DNA of 64,000 nucleotides. Source: Ancistrus triradiatus (taxonomy: Eukaryota; Chordata; Actinopteri; Siluriformes; Loricariidae). Under the pieces are notes generated by a model that was not told where the DNA came from, ran no database searches, and saw only the letters and a program-made list of their open reading frames with translations. A program made the position numbers and the translations under genes. The stretch spans positions 1 to 64,000 of the forward strand of contig JAJAGP010000562.1 in the NCBI GenBank assembly GCA_025084515.1, read 5' to 3'. The stretch's first letter is position 1. Every line of letters begins with the position of its first letter. Positions 20,045 through 31,432 of the stretch are shown piece after piece.

Positions 20045-20904
20045 CAGTGGTGCTGCAGCTAAACGTTTCCTGTAACTGTTGATCAGTCCTGCACACCGGC
20101 TTCAGGTCCTTCCACTGCATTTTGATTGGACTAAGGTCAGGACTTTGACTTGGCCATTCCAAAACATTAACTTTATTCTTCTCTAACCATTCTTTGGTAG
20201 AACGACTTGCGTGCTTAGGGTCGTTGTCTTGCTGCATGACCCACCTTCTCTTGAGATTCAGTTCATGGACAGATGTCCTGACATTTTCCTTTAGAATTAT
20301 CTGATATAATTCAGAATTCATTGTTCCATCAATGATGGCAAGCCGTCCTGGCCCAGATGCAGCAAAACAGGCCCAAACCATGATACTACCTCCACCATGT
20401 TTCACAGATGGGATAAGGTTCTTAGAGTTTTCCTTTCTCCAAAGATAATGCTTTTCTTTTAAAATAAAAGTTCTATTTTGATCTCATCCGTCCACAAAAC
20501 ATTCTTCCAATACACTTCTGGCTTGTCCATGTGATCTTTAGCACTGCAGATGAGCAGCAATGTTCTTTTTGCAGAACAGTAGCTTTCTCTTTGCAACCCT
20601 GCCATGCACACCATTGTTGTTCAGTGTTCTTCTGATGGTACATTAGCCAATGTGAGAGAGGCCTTCAGTTGCTTAGAAGTTATCAACTATTACACGCCTT
20701 GCTCTTGGAGTGATCTTTGTTGGTCAACCACTCCTGGGGAGGGTAACAATGGTCTTGAATTTCCTCCATTTGTACACAATCTGTCTGACTGTGGATTGGT
20801 GGAATGCAAAATATTTTGAGATGTTTTTTTTAACCTTTTCCAGCCTGATGAGCATCAACAATTCTTTTTCTGAGGTGTTCAGAAATCTCCTTTGTTCGTG
20901 CCAT
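20045..20904 (-). pseudogene. Tc1-B transposase with E-to-K catalytic change
   Basis: The start codon is the complement of CAT at 20902-20904 (MARTKEISEHLRKRIVDAHQ); the HTH then loses frame near GKG. The C-terminal half is one long frame: GGGSIMVWACFAASGPGRL, RRWVMQQDNDPKHASRSTK with the second D, then WPSQSPDLSPIKMQWKDLK. In this last motif the catalytic glutamate of PIE is lysine. A deletion of the loop after KDLK truncates the tail. This frame is unusually long for the family here, but it lacks one catalytic residue and its N-terminus. Confidence 0.9.
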
Positions 20905-21267
20905 GATACACTTCCACAAACGCGTTAGGAAAAGCAGACTTGAATTGTTTTTTCCTTTTAAAAAAAAACAATCAGGGATGACCTGATTGTCATCCCACTG
21001 ATTGAAAACATCTGACACGAACTTCACCTTCAAATGAACTGCTAATCCTAGAGGTTCACATACTTTTGCCACTCACTAATATGTAATATTTGATCATTTT
21101 CCTCAATAAATAAATGACCAAGTATAATATTTTTGTCTCATTTGTTTAACTGGGTTCTCTTTATCTACTTTTAGAACTTCTGTGAAAATCTGAAGATGTT
21201 TTAGGTCATATTTATGGAGAAATATAAAAAACATTGTAAAGGGTTCACAAACTTTCAAGCGCCACTG
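20045..21267 (-). mobile_element. Tc1-B transposon with deleted 3' UTR
   Basis: The right terminus ends AACTTTCAAGCGCCACTG before TA, with the inner repeat GGTTCACATACTTTTGCCAC at 21053-21072. At the left, the first ten terminal bases CAGTGGTGCT join directly to GCAGCTAAACGTTTCC, so the 3' inner terminus and UTR have been deleted. Both outermost ends survive. Length is 1223 bp. Confidence 0.9.
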
Positions 21268-21906
21268 TACTATGATATTCTCCTATCAAATTTTGAAATA
21301 CTTTTGAATTCATTATAGCACGATGTCAAGTCCCAAACTGTCACTTCCCATTGTTTCACAGCTGGCATGAGTTTATTTTGGTGAGGTGCATTGCATGTTT
21401 TCCTCTTAATACAGTATTAATATGTCAGTATGTACAACGTTTGTTATCTGTCCAACAATCCTTGTGCCCGAAGCCTTGTGGAAAAATAAAACAATCCAGC
21501 GTTTCTTTCTAGACTCTAACTCCATGAACATTGTTTTCTATTACTATTGGGTCCTTCAGTCACCTCTTGGTGTTCTTGATGTGATCTCTGCAAAACACCC
21601 ATTAATAGGGTGAGTTGCAACAGAAGTGAATTCTTTCCATTTACAGACTAAGGGCGTAATCACACTATGCCCGGTTGCCTTTCACTGTGCAAAAGCACAA
21701 TTGCCCCCCTACCCATTCCCCCACGGGCCTGAATTCACACTGCACTTAAACGTTCTTGGCCCAGGCACATCATCACGATGGTGATGGTGGTGGAAAAATG
21801 CGAACTAGCCCAGCGCAGTGGAATTCTTGGCTGTATTTACTTGTGTCTTTTTGGAGTCATCTTGTCCAACTGAACGATCACCAAGCCCACCTCTACAAGC
21901 GTGACT
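21268..21906. other. Unassigned; possible MITE at about 21650-21900
   Basis: AAGGGCGTAATCACACTATG and CTGAATTCACACTGCAC resemble TTCACACT-type MITE subterminal motifs. Ends could not be fixed. Confidence 0.3.
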
Positions 21907-22190
21907 AACAATAACTGCAACTAAACGTTTCCTGTAACTGTTGATCAGTCCTGCACACCGGCTTGGAGGAATTTTAGCCCATTCCTCCGTACAGAACAGC
22001 GTCAACTCTGGGATGTTGGTGGGTTTCCTCATATTAACTGCTCATTTCAGGTCCTTCCACTGCATTTTGATTGGACTAAGGTCAGGACTTTGAGTTGGCC
22101 ATTCCAAAACATGAACTTTATTCTTCTTTAACCATTCTTTGGGTCGTTGTCTTGCTGCATGACCCACCTTCTCTTGAGATTCAGTTCATT
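21907..22190 (-). mobile_element. Tc1-B transposon, C-terminal coding fragment
   Basis: Antisense of the transposase C-terminus: GCAACTAAACGTTTCCTG, GAGGAATTTTAGCCCATTCC, CAGCGTCAACTCTGGGATG, then TGGACTAAGGTCAGGAC and CTTGAGATTCAGTTCATTC. A short deletion joins ACCATTCTTTGG to GTCGTTGTCTTGC. Minus-strand codons give MRKPTNIPELTLFCTEEWAK. No termini are present. Confidence 0.85.
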
Positions 22191-23274
22191 CAGTTCAGTG
22201 GAACACCTTTGTTGTGGAGAAGTCAACAGCCCACAGGTTTCATGCATTTATACCCCTTGAAAGATTAATGTTCTTAATAAATACATACAACTGTGTGTCG
22301 GTTATTACATGAGTCAGAATGTTGTTGCTATTACTGTTACTAGTTAGGTGACCAGATCACATTAGGAATAACCAATGCATTACTCCAGGGAGTTCCAAAT
22401 GGTACAAACGTCTTCTTGCAACTGCATATTCACAGTTAAAGTAAACGTACCACATGAAAACACTGTAATCACTTCTACTAATAGTTACAAATTGCCTTTG
22501 CTCTAACATTCATTGTCACTGTTGTACAGCTGAAAAATCAAGTTAAAAAAAAGCACAGAACTATGTTTTCACACCAAGTACAAAATAACATTTAAAGTTT
22601 TAGTTTTGAATAATATTCATTATGCTCTGACTGCCACAATTTCTGCAATATATTCCTGATCAAAGTCCTTCATTTACAGCAATTACGAGTGTTTGACAAG
22701 TTTGCCTATGACTTCATTAGGAAAGGAGCCCTTTAGATAATATTCCAATCATATCAGATTTAATTATAGTGCCTTGAATTTGGCACATATTATTTCATTT
22801 AAATTGCTGATTACTTCTTCTCTGCCTAAAATATTAACTTGTTTTTATACTTCCCTTTTCTCATATTAAAAACAATGGAAAACCTAGGCCACGTAGGGCT
22901 AGACATTCAATGGAGGAAATGTGCAATCTCTTAAGTATTGTGCAGTGAAAAGCATTTCCTTTTTATACTATGGACTCCTTTGTGTTTTTGAAGTTCCCCT
23001 AACAATAGAAGGCTGAGAGACTGGCAGCTTTGTGGAGATGTTAATGAGAAGTTTTGTTTGACTCTCTGTGAGTTGGTGGAGAGACCTTTTCTAATAACAG
23101 GCATTATGGCAATACACTTGATTGTATGGCTTTTCAGTCATTAACCTGCATTTGACACGAGTGCCAAAGAGGACTACTACTTGGCGGAAATCAAGCCCAC
23201 AGGTGAGTCACACTCATAACACTTAACACAATTCATAACGTGTACACACACACACAGAAATGTCTTCTACCATA
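22191..23274. other. Stretch with no recognised gene
   Basis: About 1.1 kb of AT-rich sequence without recognised repeat or exon. It may be single-copy. Confidence 0.4.
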
Positions 23275-23799
23275 CAGTGGAACCTCAGAATTCGAACTTA
23301 ATTGGTTCCAGAAGCCCGTTTGAATTCATTTTTGTTCAAAGTCGGAATCCAATTTCCCCATAAGAAGCAATGTAAATAGAACTAAACCAATACCAACTCC
23401 CAAATGATTGTGTTCTATGCCTACAATTGTATGCATTTAATGATTAAAAGCATGAATAAAGCAAAGAAATGAAATACAATGCATAAAATTAATAAATACA
23501 TGAAATAGGTGAAAATTTACGTGCACTTTATAGCCTCTTCTTTAATTCTCTCTTCTTCTTTTGGGTTGTATGGCAACTGGCTTACCATATTAGTGCATTA
23601 TCGTCACTGACTGGCCTGGATTATGTGCATCGTGGTTGGAAAATCGCAACCTATTTACCACGTGGAATTCTATCTAGGGTGCCGATGTTTGAAGTCGGAA
23701 TTGTTCTAATTTGAGGGCAGAAAAATTAGAACAAACCGTTTGATGTGCAAATTGTTTGAGTGAAGAAGCATTCGAATTCCATTTTAGGTCGTTCCAATG
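23275..23799. mobile_element. Mariner-like MITE
   Basis: Left end CAGTGGAACCTCAGAATTCG after TA. Right end on the minus strand CATTGGAACGACCTAAAATG, also next to TA. Internal CCCCATAAGAAGCAATG and the repeated TTCGAATT words fit a family of mariner MITEs whose ends read CAGTGGNACCTC. Non-coding. Confidence 0.7.
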
Positions 23800-23904
23800 T
23801 AACTCTCAGAACCTTTTATGCTAAATACACACCACTAAGAACCCAGTTTTTAGGTTATTGGCTGCACCATGCTTAGCTTGTTAAATGCACCAGAAATTGG
23901 ACTA

Positions 23905-24390
23905 CCGTATTTTTCGGACCATAAGGCGCACTTAAAATCCTTTAACTTTCTCAAAAATCGACAGTGCGCCTTTAAATATGAATTAATTCTGTTGTACCTT
24001 TCTGACCTAGAACCGATTGTAGATGGTACACGGCGCTCATAAATCTGTCAAAATGTTTTAGCACGGCCTTGGTAAGTTACGAAGCTTACGGCAACCGTAG
24101 TGCGCAGCATAGCGGAGTAATACGGTATGTGCTTCAGCATTAGGGTACGTGCATTCATTCATTTTCGAAGCGGATTTCAAACCCAACGCTATCAGTCACG
24201 CAGTACAACATGGACATAGAGCAGCTGCGAGAGAATTCAACATTAACGAATCAATGGTACGGAAGTGGAGGAAGCAAGAAGACGCCCTGCGCCAGGTAAA
24301 GACCAAACTGAGCTTCCGACGGAACTTAAGAGTTTTGTTTTATTTCATGCGCCTTATAACCCGGTGCGCTTTATAGCCCGAAAAATACGA
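23905..24390 (+). mobile_element. Pogo-type element, internally deleted
   Basis: Left end CCGTATTTTTCGGACCATAA. Right end on the minus strand TCGTATTTTTCGGGCTATAA. Both are flanked by TA (23903-23904 and 24391-24392). The subterminal GGCGCACTTAAAATCC is typical of vertebrate elements with CCGTATTTTTCGGACTATAA ends. Only a DNA-binding fragment of the transposase remains. Confidence 0.85.
24149..24376 (+). pseudogene. Pogo-like transposase HTH fragment
   Basis: The frame carries ISHAVQHGHRAAAREFNINE followed by SMVRKWRKQEDALRQVK, a psq/pogo-type helix-turn-helix with the conserved AAREFNI-MVRKWRKQE core. The usual upstream helix is partial and the DDE domain is absent. The frame runs on into the right terminal repeat (last residues RLITRCAL), which confirms that it is a remnant inside a deleted element and not a host gene. 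HTH residues lie at about codons 17-48. Confidence 0.8.
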
Positions 24391-24392
24391 TA

Positions 24393-25345
24393 AATGGATC
24401 CAAAACTGACCTCCAGCGTATCGACAGCTATATGAATACATTACTGCAATAATTTATGCATGCAATCATTAATTAATACTGAAACAGTCACATGAAGAGA
24501 TGGTGGAGGTTGCTTCAGAGTCAGAAGTGTCCTTTTAGTATGATTAAGACCCCTACCACTTCAAAAAGCATCTAAACACAGCCTAGTTCTGCTAGTTTCG
24601 GGGGCACTTAACAAGGCAAAAAACACTGGATCACAAGAAGAAAGTCCAATTGGAAATCAACAGGTATATGCACAGACGGACTCGTACACACTCTGACACA
24701 AATGGTTTCAAACAGAGTGAATGAGCCTTTTACAGCCACTAATTGGAGCGTGGAAAAGACCATCAGCAGCGTGTGAGGATGAGTGGCCACTGGGGGCAGC
24801 ACAGAGCGCTCCGGGGAACTTTGGGTCATTACACCACTAATGGAGCCATATGGTCTGCAAAACAAACAGAAAACAGCCCTTTTCCCCTTATAATAAGGTC
24901 ATGCAATGCCTTTGCTTATTTGGCTTGAGACCAGCGGGAAGTTGTGAGAAACACATGGCCATTTCAGCATGGTGTCTTGCGTTGGTAAATGAATTTATTT
25001 AGCAGGCTGCGCCCTCGGCAAAGGCAAACGTTAAGTTGTGCAAAGTGGTGGGGAGTAGGGAGGACAGCTTCAGATTGCAGTGCAATCACCGTGAGCAGAA
25101 TGAAGCAGCAGAGCAGTTCAGTCTCGATGGCTTGTAAATTGGAGAAAAGAGGCATTAAGAGAAACCTCATAAGGTTGTTTTTAAGTAAACCAATCCTGAA
25201 CGGATGCGAACCCATTCCCCAGATACTGGAAATATGCATACTGTATTTACATCACAAGCCTCCAAATGCCAGACAGTTATGCAAAACAAAACAACCCATA
25301 AAACACATTATCCTTTCACAAAGTCAACCGTCCACTCATCATCTT
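24393..25345. other. Stretch with no recognised gene
   Basis: No recognised repeat. Open frames on both strands here (85-177 codons) have no recognisable domain; the longest runs into the SINE. Confidence 0.4.
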
Positions 25346-25352
25346 AGATTTA

Positions 25353-25545
25353 CATTTACAGCATTTAGCAGACGCCCTTATCCAGAGCGACTTACAATTG
25401 ATACAGTCTTACAATCCAAGCAATTGTGGGTTAAGGGCCTTGCTCAAGGACCCAACAGTGACAGCTTGGCAGAGGTGGGATTTGAACCCTCGAACCTTCT
25501 GGTCCAGAGTCCAGTACCTTAACCACTGTGCTACCACAGTCCCAC
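25353..25545 (-). mobile_element. tRNA-derived SINE, full length with TSD
   Basis: AGATTTA at 25346-25352 and 25546-25552 flanks it exactly. On the minus strand: GGGACTGTGGTAGCACAGTGG head (A-box-like, one base altered), GGTTCGAGGGTTC (B box disturbed by a short change), CAAGCTGTCACTGTTGGGTC, then CTCTGGATAAGGGCGTCTGC and a TGTAAATG tail. Confidence 0.92.
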
Positions 25546-25552
25546 AGATTTA

Positions 25553-26947
25553 AGTTCTTGGTTGTTCTATAATAAATAACTTCAATATACTTAAGGTAAT
25601 TAAATGGACTTTTAGTCTTTATCATCACAGGCATATATAACAGTGACAGATGACACGGCTCAGACTGCAACAATATAGCTTTTAGCTGGTGCTATTTTTT
25701 GAGCAGTAAGGATTGCAACTTTAGAAGAGAACAAACAATTGTGTGTGTCTGTCAGCAGTCCAAAAAAAAAGGATGATTTGTTTACTCAAGAACGCCTCCA
25801 AAAATGTCATACCCACTAGGAAAATCTGTCATAAGATGAATATCAATGACTAATATAAACAACCTTGTGGGTGAAGAAAATAATTTATTATAATGCTTGC
25901 TTTCTGTTTTTTTTCCCCTTTAAGTTCCTAAATTTGTTCTTTTTATAAAAGCTTAATCCTACTACCATTCACTTCCATTCGCTGACCTTAAACATTGACA
26001 ATTGCCAGCTAATGTGTACACCAGTCCTGTTTCAAATCATACTCTAAACACACACACACAAACTCATTGTGCTGCATACTTATTCTGTCAGCACTAGGGT
26101 TTTGTTGATTTATGTTGCAATTTTCTAAAAGAAAATCAATACGCCCATCAGTAGACTATCTCTCTGGCAAAGCATACAGATAAACTCAAGCACTACAAAT
26201 CAGTGGCACTACTTGTCCACAAGAAACACTTCCAGACCTACAGTATAGTCTACGTAAACTATGGCATAAAAGCATGGTTGCCTTTAAATTGGACGAAGTG
26301 GTTGCAGAGTGCCCAGTGTCTTACACAATGCTCAATATCCATGGCCTTGTTCCAAGAGCCTTCTTTTCTCTGGACTTGAAGGCTTTTGATCCTATCCTAG
26401 CTGTTACTAACAATCATTAGCAGCCCAATCCCCTCCAGCTTTATTGATAATGTTATTACTGCTGCTTGGCTGACTACTTTGGTTTGGACAGCTAAATTTA
26501 AAATGAAAAGTAGTTCTGTTTTGTGTACCTTGCAGCATTTACTGACTTTCTTTTCTCCACACTTGGTTTCTCAGAATCATCTCATCTCTCGCACATTTCC
26601 TGTCTGTTTTAGCCAGGTGTGAAGCTCTCAGTACTTGTGCCTGTTCCACTTTGAATTCTGAAACTTCTTGACATGATTTTCAATTTTAGCTGTTCTACTT
26701 TGGGAGGACCCACTTTACATTAAGAGAGGTTTTAAAGTATGGCTGATTTCATATTGCGGATGTAAAATCTGATTAGGCCTGGCATAATATTGGTGCTGAA
26801 CAAACACTGTAAAGGCTTAACAATGATCATTTCTTCTAATGTTTTAGCACACATGTATATGTTCAAGCTACAAGTTGGGCTAAAAAATTAAAAGACAATC
26901 AAATGCGTTAATGAAATCAAGCGTGCCAATTAAATGCTGGAAGAAAT
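25553..26947. other. Stretch with no recognised gene
   Basis: About 1.4 kb without a recognised repeat, RNA or exon. Short (AC)n near 26048-26058. Confidence 0.4.
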
Positions 26948-27450
26948 AACAAAACAGGCCCAAACCATGAGACTACCACCACCATGTTTTCACAGATGGC
27001 ATAAGGTTCTTATGCTGGAATGCAGTGTTTTTCCTTTCCCCAAACATAACGCTTTTCTTTTAAAGCAAAAAGTTCTATTTTGGTCTCATCCATCCACAAA
27101 ACATTCTTCCAATAGCCTTCTGGCTTGTCCACGTGATCTTTAGCAAACTGCAGACGAGCAGCAATGTTCTTTTTGGAGAGCAGTGGCTTTCTCCTTGCAA
27201 CCCTGCCATGCACACCATTGTTGTTCAGTGTTCTTCTGATGGTGGACTCACAACTTTAACATTAGCCAGCATGACAGAAGCCTTCAGTTGCTCACAAGTT
27301 ACCCTGGGGTCCTTTGTGACCTCACCAACTATTGCACACCTTGCACTTGGAGTGATCTTTGTTGGTCGACCACTCCTGGCGAGGGTAACAATGGTCTTGA
27401 ATTTCCTACACTTGTACACAATCTGTCTGACTGTGGATTGGTGGAGTCTC
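26948..27450 (-). pseudogene. Tc1-B transposase, middle fragment
   Basis: Minus-strand frames give the HTH part YKCRKFKTIVTLARSGRPTK and ITPSARCAIVGEVTKDPRVT, and in another frame MHGRVARRKPLLSKKNIAAR, LQFAKDHVDKPEGYWKNVLW, MDETKIELFALKEKRYVW. The first catalytic D (MDETK) is retained; start codon, second D and E are absent. Frame changes near 27215-27250. Confidence 0.85.
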
Positions 27451-27610
27451 CTTTGTTTTTGACCAAGTATAATATTTTTGTCTCATTTGTTTAACTGGGT
27501 TCTCTTTATCTACTTTTAGGACTTGTGTGAAAATCTGATGATGTTTTAGGTCATATTTAAGCAGGAATATAGAAAATTCTAAAGGGTTCACAAACTTTCA
27601 AGCACCACTG
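26948..27610 (-). mobile_element. Tc1-B transposon, 5' part with deletion
   Basis: The right end AACTTTCAAGCACCACTG lies before TA. Left of about 26948 (CAAAACAGGCCCAAACCATG) the element is lost, so the C-terminal half is missing. A second deletion near 27450-27460 joins GATTGGTGGAGTC to the outer terminus region, removing the transposase start codon and the inner repeat. Confidence 0.88.
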
Positions 27611-27949
27611 TACCTTAACATTGGCCACAACAGAAGATGCTCCTGCTAGACCAACCCCCTTCAAACTCAACTGCAAGTTCCTAGTTTAGACTTTCCGCCA
27701 TAAGTAACAGGTCATTTAGTTGGCTCACCAAACTTTGGAGTTCCCTTTCACAAACTCACTAAGATCATGTCCATTCCAAATAAAAACTTACTCAGTTTTA
27801 ACTTCTTCATTGTTGCTTTCCCCAGGAACACATTTTATGCTCTTTGCATATGTTATTTCTTTCCACTGTAGCTTAAAAAGCGTGTCTCTGACTGTTATTC
27901 AGCAGCTTTGATTCTGATAATAAATAGAACAAGATTAACAATGTGAATG
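27611..27949. other. Short spacer, nothing recognised
   Basis: About 340 bp between two Tc1-B copies. No feature was recognised. Confidence 0.4.
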
Positions 27950-29355
27950 TAGTGGTACTCAAAAGTGTAACTCTTTTGAATTTTCTATATTGCTGCATAA
28001 CTATTACCTAAAACATCATAAGATTTTCTCACAAGCCCTAAAAGTACATTTAAATAACCCAATTAAATAAATGATAAGACATTTTATACTTGGTCATTTA
28101 TTTACAATCCAATCTAATATACATTTGAATGGCAAAAGTATACAAACCTTTACTTTCAGTGGTATGACCCCATTGAGCAGCAGTCACTGCAACTGAACGT
28201 TACTGGTAATTGCTGATCAGTGCTGCACATCAGCTTGGATTGTAGCTAATTTCTCCATAGAGAACAGCTTTGCTGGGTTTCCTCACATTAACTGCTCGCT
28301 TCAGGTCCTTATACAACAATTCTCTTGGAATAAGGTCATGACTTTGAATTGGTCATTTAAAAACATTAACTGTCTTCTTCTTTCTTGGTATAACGACTTG
28401 TGTGCTTAGGGTCATTATCTTGCTGCATGACCCACAATCTCTTGAGATTCAGTTCATGGACAGACGTCCTGACATTTTCCTTTAGAATTTGCTGGTATAA
28501 TTCAGAATTAATTGTCCCATCAATGATGGCAAGCCGTCCTGGTCGAGGTACAGAAAACATGCACAAACCATGATATTACCATCAACATATTGCATAAATG
28601 GGTTAAGGTTCTAATTTTGGAACGAAGTGTTCTCCAGACATAACGCTTCTAATTTATATGCTTCTATTTTGGTCACATCCATCCACAAAACTTGTGTTTT
28701 TTTCCCAATAGCCATCTGGCTCATCCACATGATCCTTAGCTGAATGCAATTGAGCAGCAGTGTTCTTTATGGAGAGCAGTGGCTTTCTCCTTGCAACCCT
28801 GCAAATACACACCACTGTTGTTCAGGTATCTCCTGATGGTGTAACCATTAACATGAATGTTACCCAGTGTGAAAAAAAGCCTTTAGATCCTAAAGAGTTA
28901 CTCTGGATTCCTTTGTGATCTCTCAAACTATCACATGCACTTTTGGAGTGACCTTTGTTGGTTGATACAATCTGTCTAACTGTGGATTGGTGGAGTCCAA
29001 ACTCATTAGAGATGGTTTTGTAACCCTTTCCAGCCTGATGAGCATCAACAACTCTGAGTTCAGAAATCTAAATTGTTTGTGCCATGATAACACTTCCACA
29101 AACATGCATAGTGTAGATCAGACTTTGACATATCCCTGTTCTTTACAACCAAGCTGCTGCAAATTCTAGACTTTCACATACTTTTTCCACTCACATATGT
29201 ACTATTGGATTGTTTTCCCCAATAAAAATACTTCTGTCTCGTTTGCTTAACTGGGATCTACTTTTAGGATTTTTGTGTGAAAATCTGATGATTCATTAGG
29301 TCCTTTTTAGGCAGAAATATAGAAAATTATAAAGGGTTCACAAATTTTCTCCTGC
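27950..29355 (-). mobile_element. Tc1-B transposon, old near-full-length copy
   Basis: Follows the family order from a decayed left end (AGTGGTACTCAAAAGTG, then CTTTTGAATTTTCTATATT) to GGTTCACAAATTTTCTCCTG at the right. It is more diverged than the other Tc1-B copies and its outer ends are eroded, so it is probably an older insertion. Confidence 0.85.
28156..29095 (-). pseudogene. Tc1-B transposase, highly decayed
   Basis: The start codon is the complement of CAT at 29093-29095; the family stop position is at 28156-28158. Recognisable pieces on the minus strand are AGKGYKTISNEFGLHQSTV-like codons, a first-D region reading WMDVTK (the neighbouring E is V), GRLAIIDGTINSELYQQI, and LWVMQQDNDPKHTSR with the second D. 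The third catalytic region reads close to SPREL. Multiple frameshifts and stops separate these pieces. Confidence 0.8.
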
Positions 29356-29634
29356 ATGTGCACAATGCCTACTTGGATTATAAATTAGGCCTTAAATGGC
29401 TACCTGGAATTTTTTCCCTTAAGGTGCCTTGTAGAAAGGCCAAGACATCTGACAGCTATTTGATTACTATGATTACCCATTTCCTATAACTGCTTAAATA
29501 CTGGTTATGCTGGGTCCCAGGAATATGGACAAAAGACAGTAATACGACCTGAACAGATCCAGTACATCAAAAGGATTAAGTTAATGATTTCTATATAAGA
29601 GAAATTAAGAGCAGTCAGTCCATTTACTGACATA

Positions 29635-30148
29635 CAGTACTGTGCTAAAGTCTTAGGCCACCATTAGATTAGATATACCATTATTTCAGGAATGGTATAA
29701 CAACCGTATACAAATATTTATTGCTTTATTTGTATGCATGTGTGTTTTCTCTGTCTCTTTATTAGAGTACATCCAGAAATAGCAAAACATTTGTGTGCTG
29801 TATTAAAAAAAGCTGACGAAAATCAGAAAAAACAGCTTCTATAGGCTGCAGTGACAAGTATTTACACGTGCGTGCCCTGCCCTTTCACTTTGAGCAAAAG
29901 CAGCATCTGGCAACTTCAACAGGATGCCTAGTTGACCCTTCAACAGTCAGAAGAAGCTTGATCAGAAATGTTCTTTTTGAAAGGGTAGCAGCCAAGAAAC
30001 CACTTTTTGGAAGCTCACAAAGGCTGGAATAAAAATTTGTGGAAAAGAGGATTATGGAGTGACAAATCCAAGTTGGAAATATCTGGGTCATTACACCATC
30101 GCTAAAACAACAAATCCAACAATGGCCTAAGACTTTAGCACAATACTG
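29635..30148 (+). mobile_element. Tc1-C internal-deletion derivative with TIRs
   Basis: Left end CAGTACTGTGCTAAAGTCTT after TA. Right end on the minus strand CAGTATTGTGCTAAAGTCTT, one mismatch in 20, before TA. At 514 bp it retains a central piece of transposase coding sequence, so it is a deletion MITE of Tc1-C. Confidence 0.88.
29880..30090 (+). pseudogene. Tc1-C transposase fragment
   Basis: Codons read VDPSTVRRSLIRNVLFERVA, then AAKKPLF, before a frameshift and stop; afterwards CACAAAGGCTGGAATAAA and TGGAGTGACAAATCCAAG continue the homology to the first catalytic block (WSDKSK). It corresponds to the same part of the protein as the fragment at 3221-3455. The HTH start and the second and third catalytic residues are absent. 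Confidence 0.8.
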
Positions 30149-30804
30149 TATATATTTAAATGGTTAAGGAAACGGAGAACCCTGACCAAACAAAAACACA
30201 CACACTGAAAACAAGCTAGCTCTACACAGATAGTAGAGGATTGAGCCTGGGTGCTGTGCTGCCTTTATGCTCCATGATCCTCACATGACACGTGTAAATT
30301 ATTTTTTCATTTATTAAGCAGACCTCTTTTTAAACTAATCAGTGTGATGAGCATGAGGAATGGACCATGGAACACTTCATAATGGATAGAGGTTGAAGTG
30401 TTCTCCACAAAGCTTGAGAATGTGTCACCACCTCTAATCTCTATCTCCATTACCCCCCTCTGCCTTCCTGAGGTATCCCCAGGTGAAAGAGGAAAAAAAC
30501 AGCCAAGAAGAGCTTTTAATATTTATACTGAAAACTGATAGGTTTTGGGTATTAGATGAAGACTGCTTTGATGTGACATTAGTCATGCAGTGCCTCTGCG
30601 AAGTAAATAAATATATAAATAACAACATATCTATTTTTATCAGCACATGGTGGGCTCCTCGTGTCCACACACCACTTAAGAGGCAAAGGGGGAAAAACAA
30701 AACTTCATTTCCGTTCTATCCTCTTTTCAGGAATGGACCTGGCATGCTGTTGAGTTTTGATGTGTGTTTTACTTCACTACACACTCTGGTTTGCTGCTTG
30801 TTTA
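30149..30804. other. Stretch with no recognised gene
   Basis: No recognised repeat. The segment at about 30480-30720 is free of repeats and could be conserved, but that cannot be shown from one sequence. Confidence 0.35.
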
Positions 30805-30945
30805 AGCATTTCTCTTTTCACTGTTTCTCCATCTCTCCCACCACACACCTTCTATCTTTTCATTGTCTTTTTTCCATCTTTTGCTTCCTCTCTCCATCTG
30901 TCTCACCATCTCCTTCTCTATCCATCTCTCTTGTTTCCTTCTCAA
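30805..30945. repeat. Long polypyrimidine tract
   Basis: About 140 bases that are almost entirely C and T on the + strand, made of irregular CTCTCCATCT-type words, not a simple microsatellite. It ends in CTCAACTCCCGG. No exon could be confirmed after it. Confidence 0.6.
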
Positions 30946-31432
30946 CTCCCGGCTTTGAGGCGAAATCCTTCTGGGTCCCAATTAAGACTCAAAGCTGCTG
31001 TTCTCTGTATGATAACAGCAGCAAGTGCTGACAACATGCTACCTGTCAACAAGAGCATCAACAGCCACCATCTGTTCCTGGGCAAATTGTCTTCATTACA
31101 CACAAACTCCACAATGCAGTTCACATTATGCACACCCATCCCAGATAACAGATGATTCAGGGGCAAATAAGATTACGTTTAGACAACACATTGGTCTTCT
31201 ATGATAATTGCAAGTGTCTTGAGGGCCAAAGTGAGCCAACTGTAAGCAAACATAGGATTTCTTTTTCTAGGCTAAAAAAAAACCTGCTCCAAACATCCAC
31301 ACATTCGTAATGTTTGTGTGGCACTGAAATTTGAACATGTGTTCTCAAAGGAAGTCATGTCTGGGTTCTGTCAGACCTGGGTGAGTTTACTGCCATCTAG
31401 CCATGGCAGCATGGAGGTCTGAGATACCTGTA
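30946..31432. other. Stretch with no recognised gene
   Basis: Repeat-free sequence after the pyrimidine tract. No feature called. Confidence 0.35.

Noticed and set aside
24989..25522. 177-codon open frame on the + strand
   Set aside because: Its last third is antisense SINE sequence and the rest has no recognisable domain.
30483..31155. Overlapping frames of 182 and 132 codons
   Set aside because: Most of the length is translated polypyrimidine tract (Ser, Leu, Phe, Pro rich), which is low complexity. No convincing exon after the tract.
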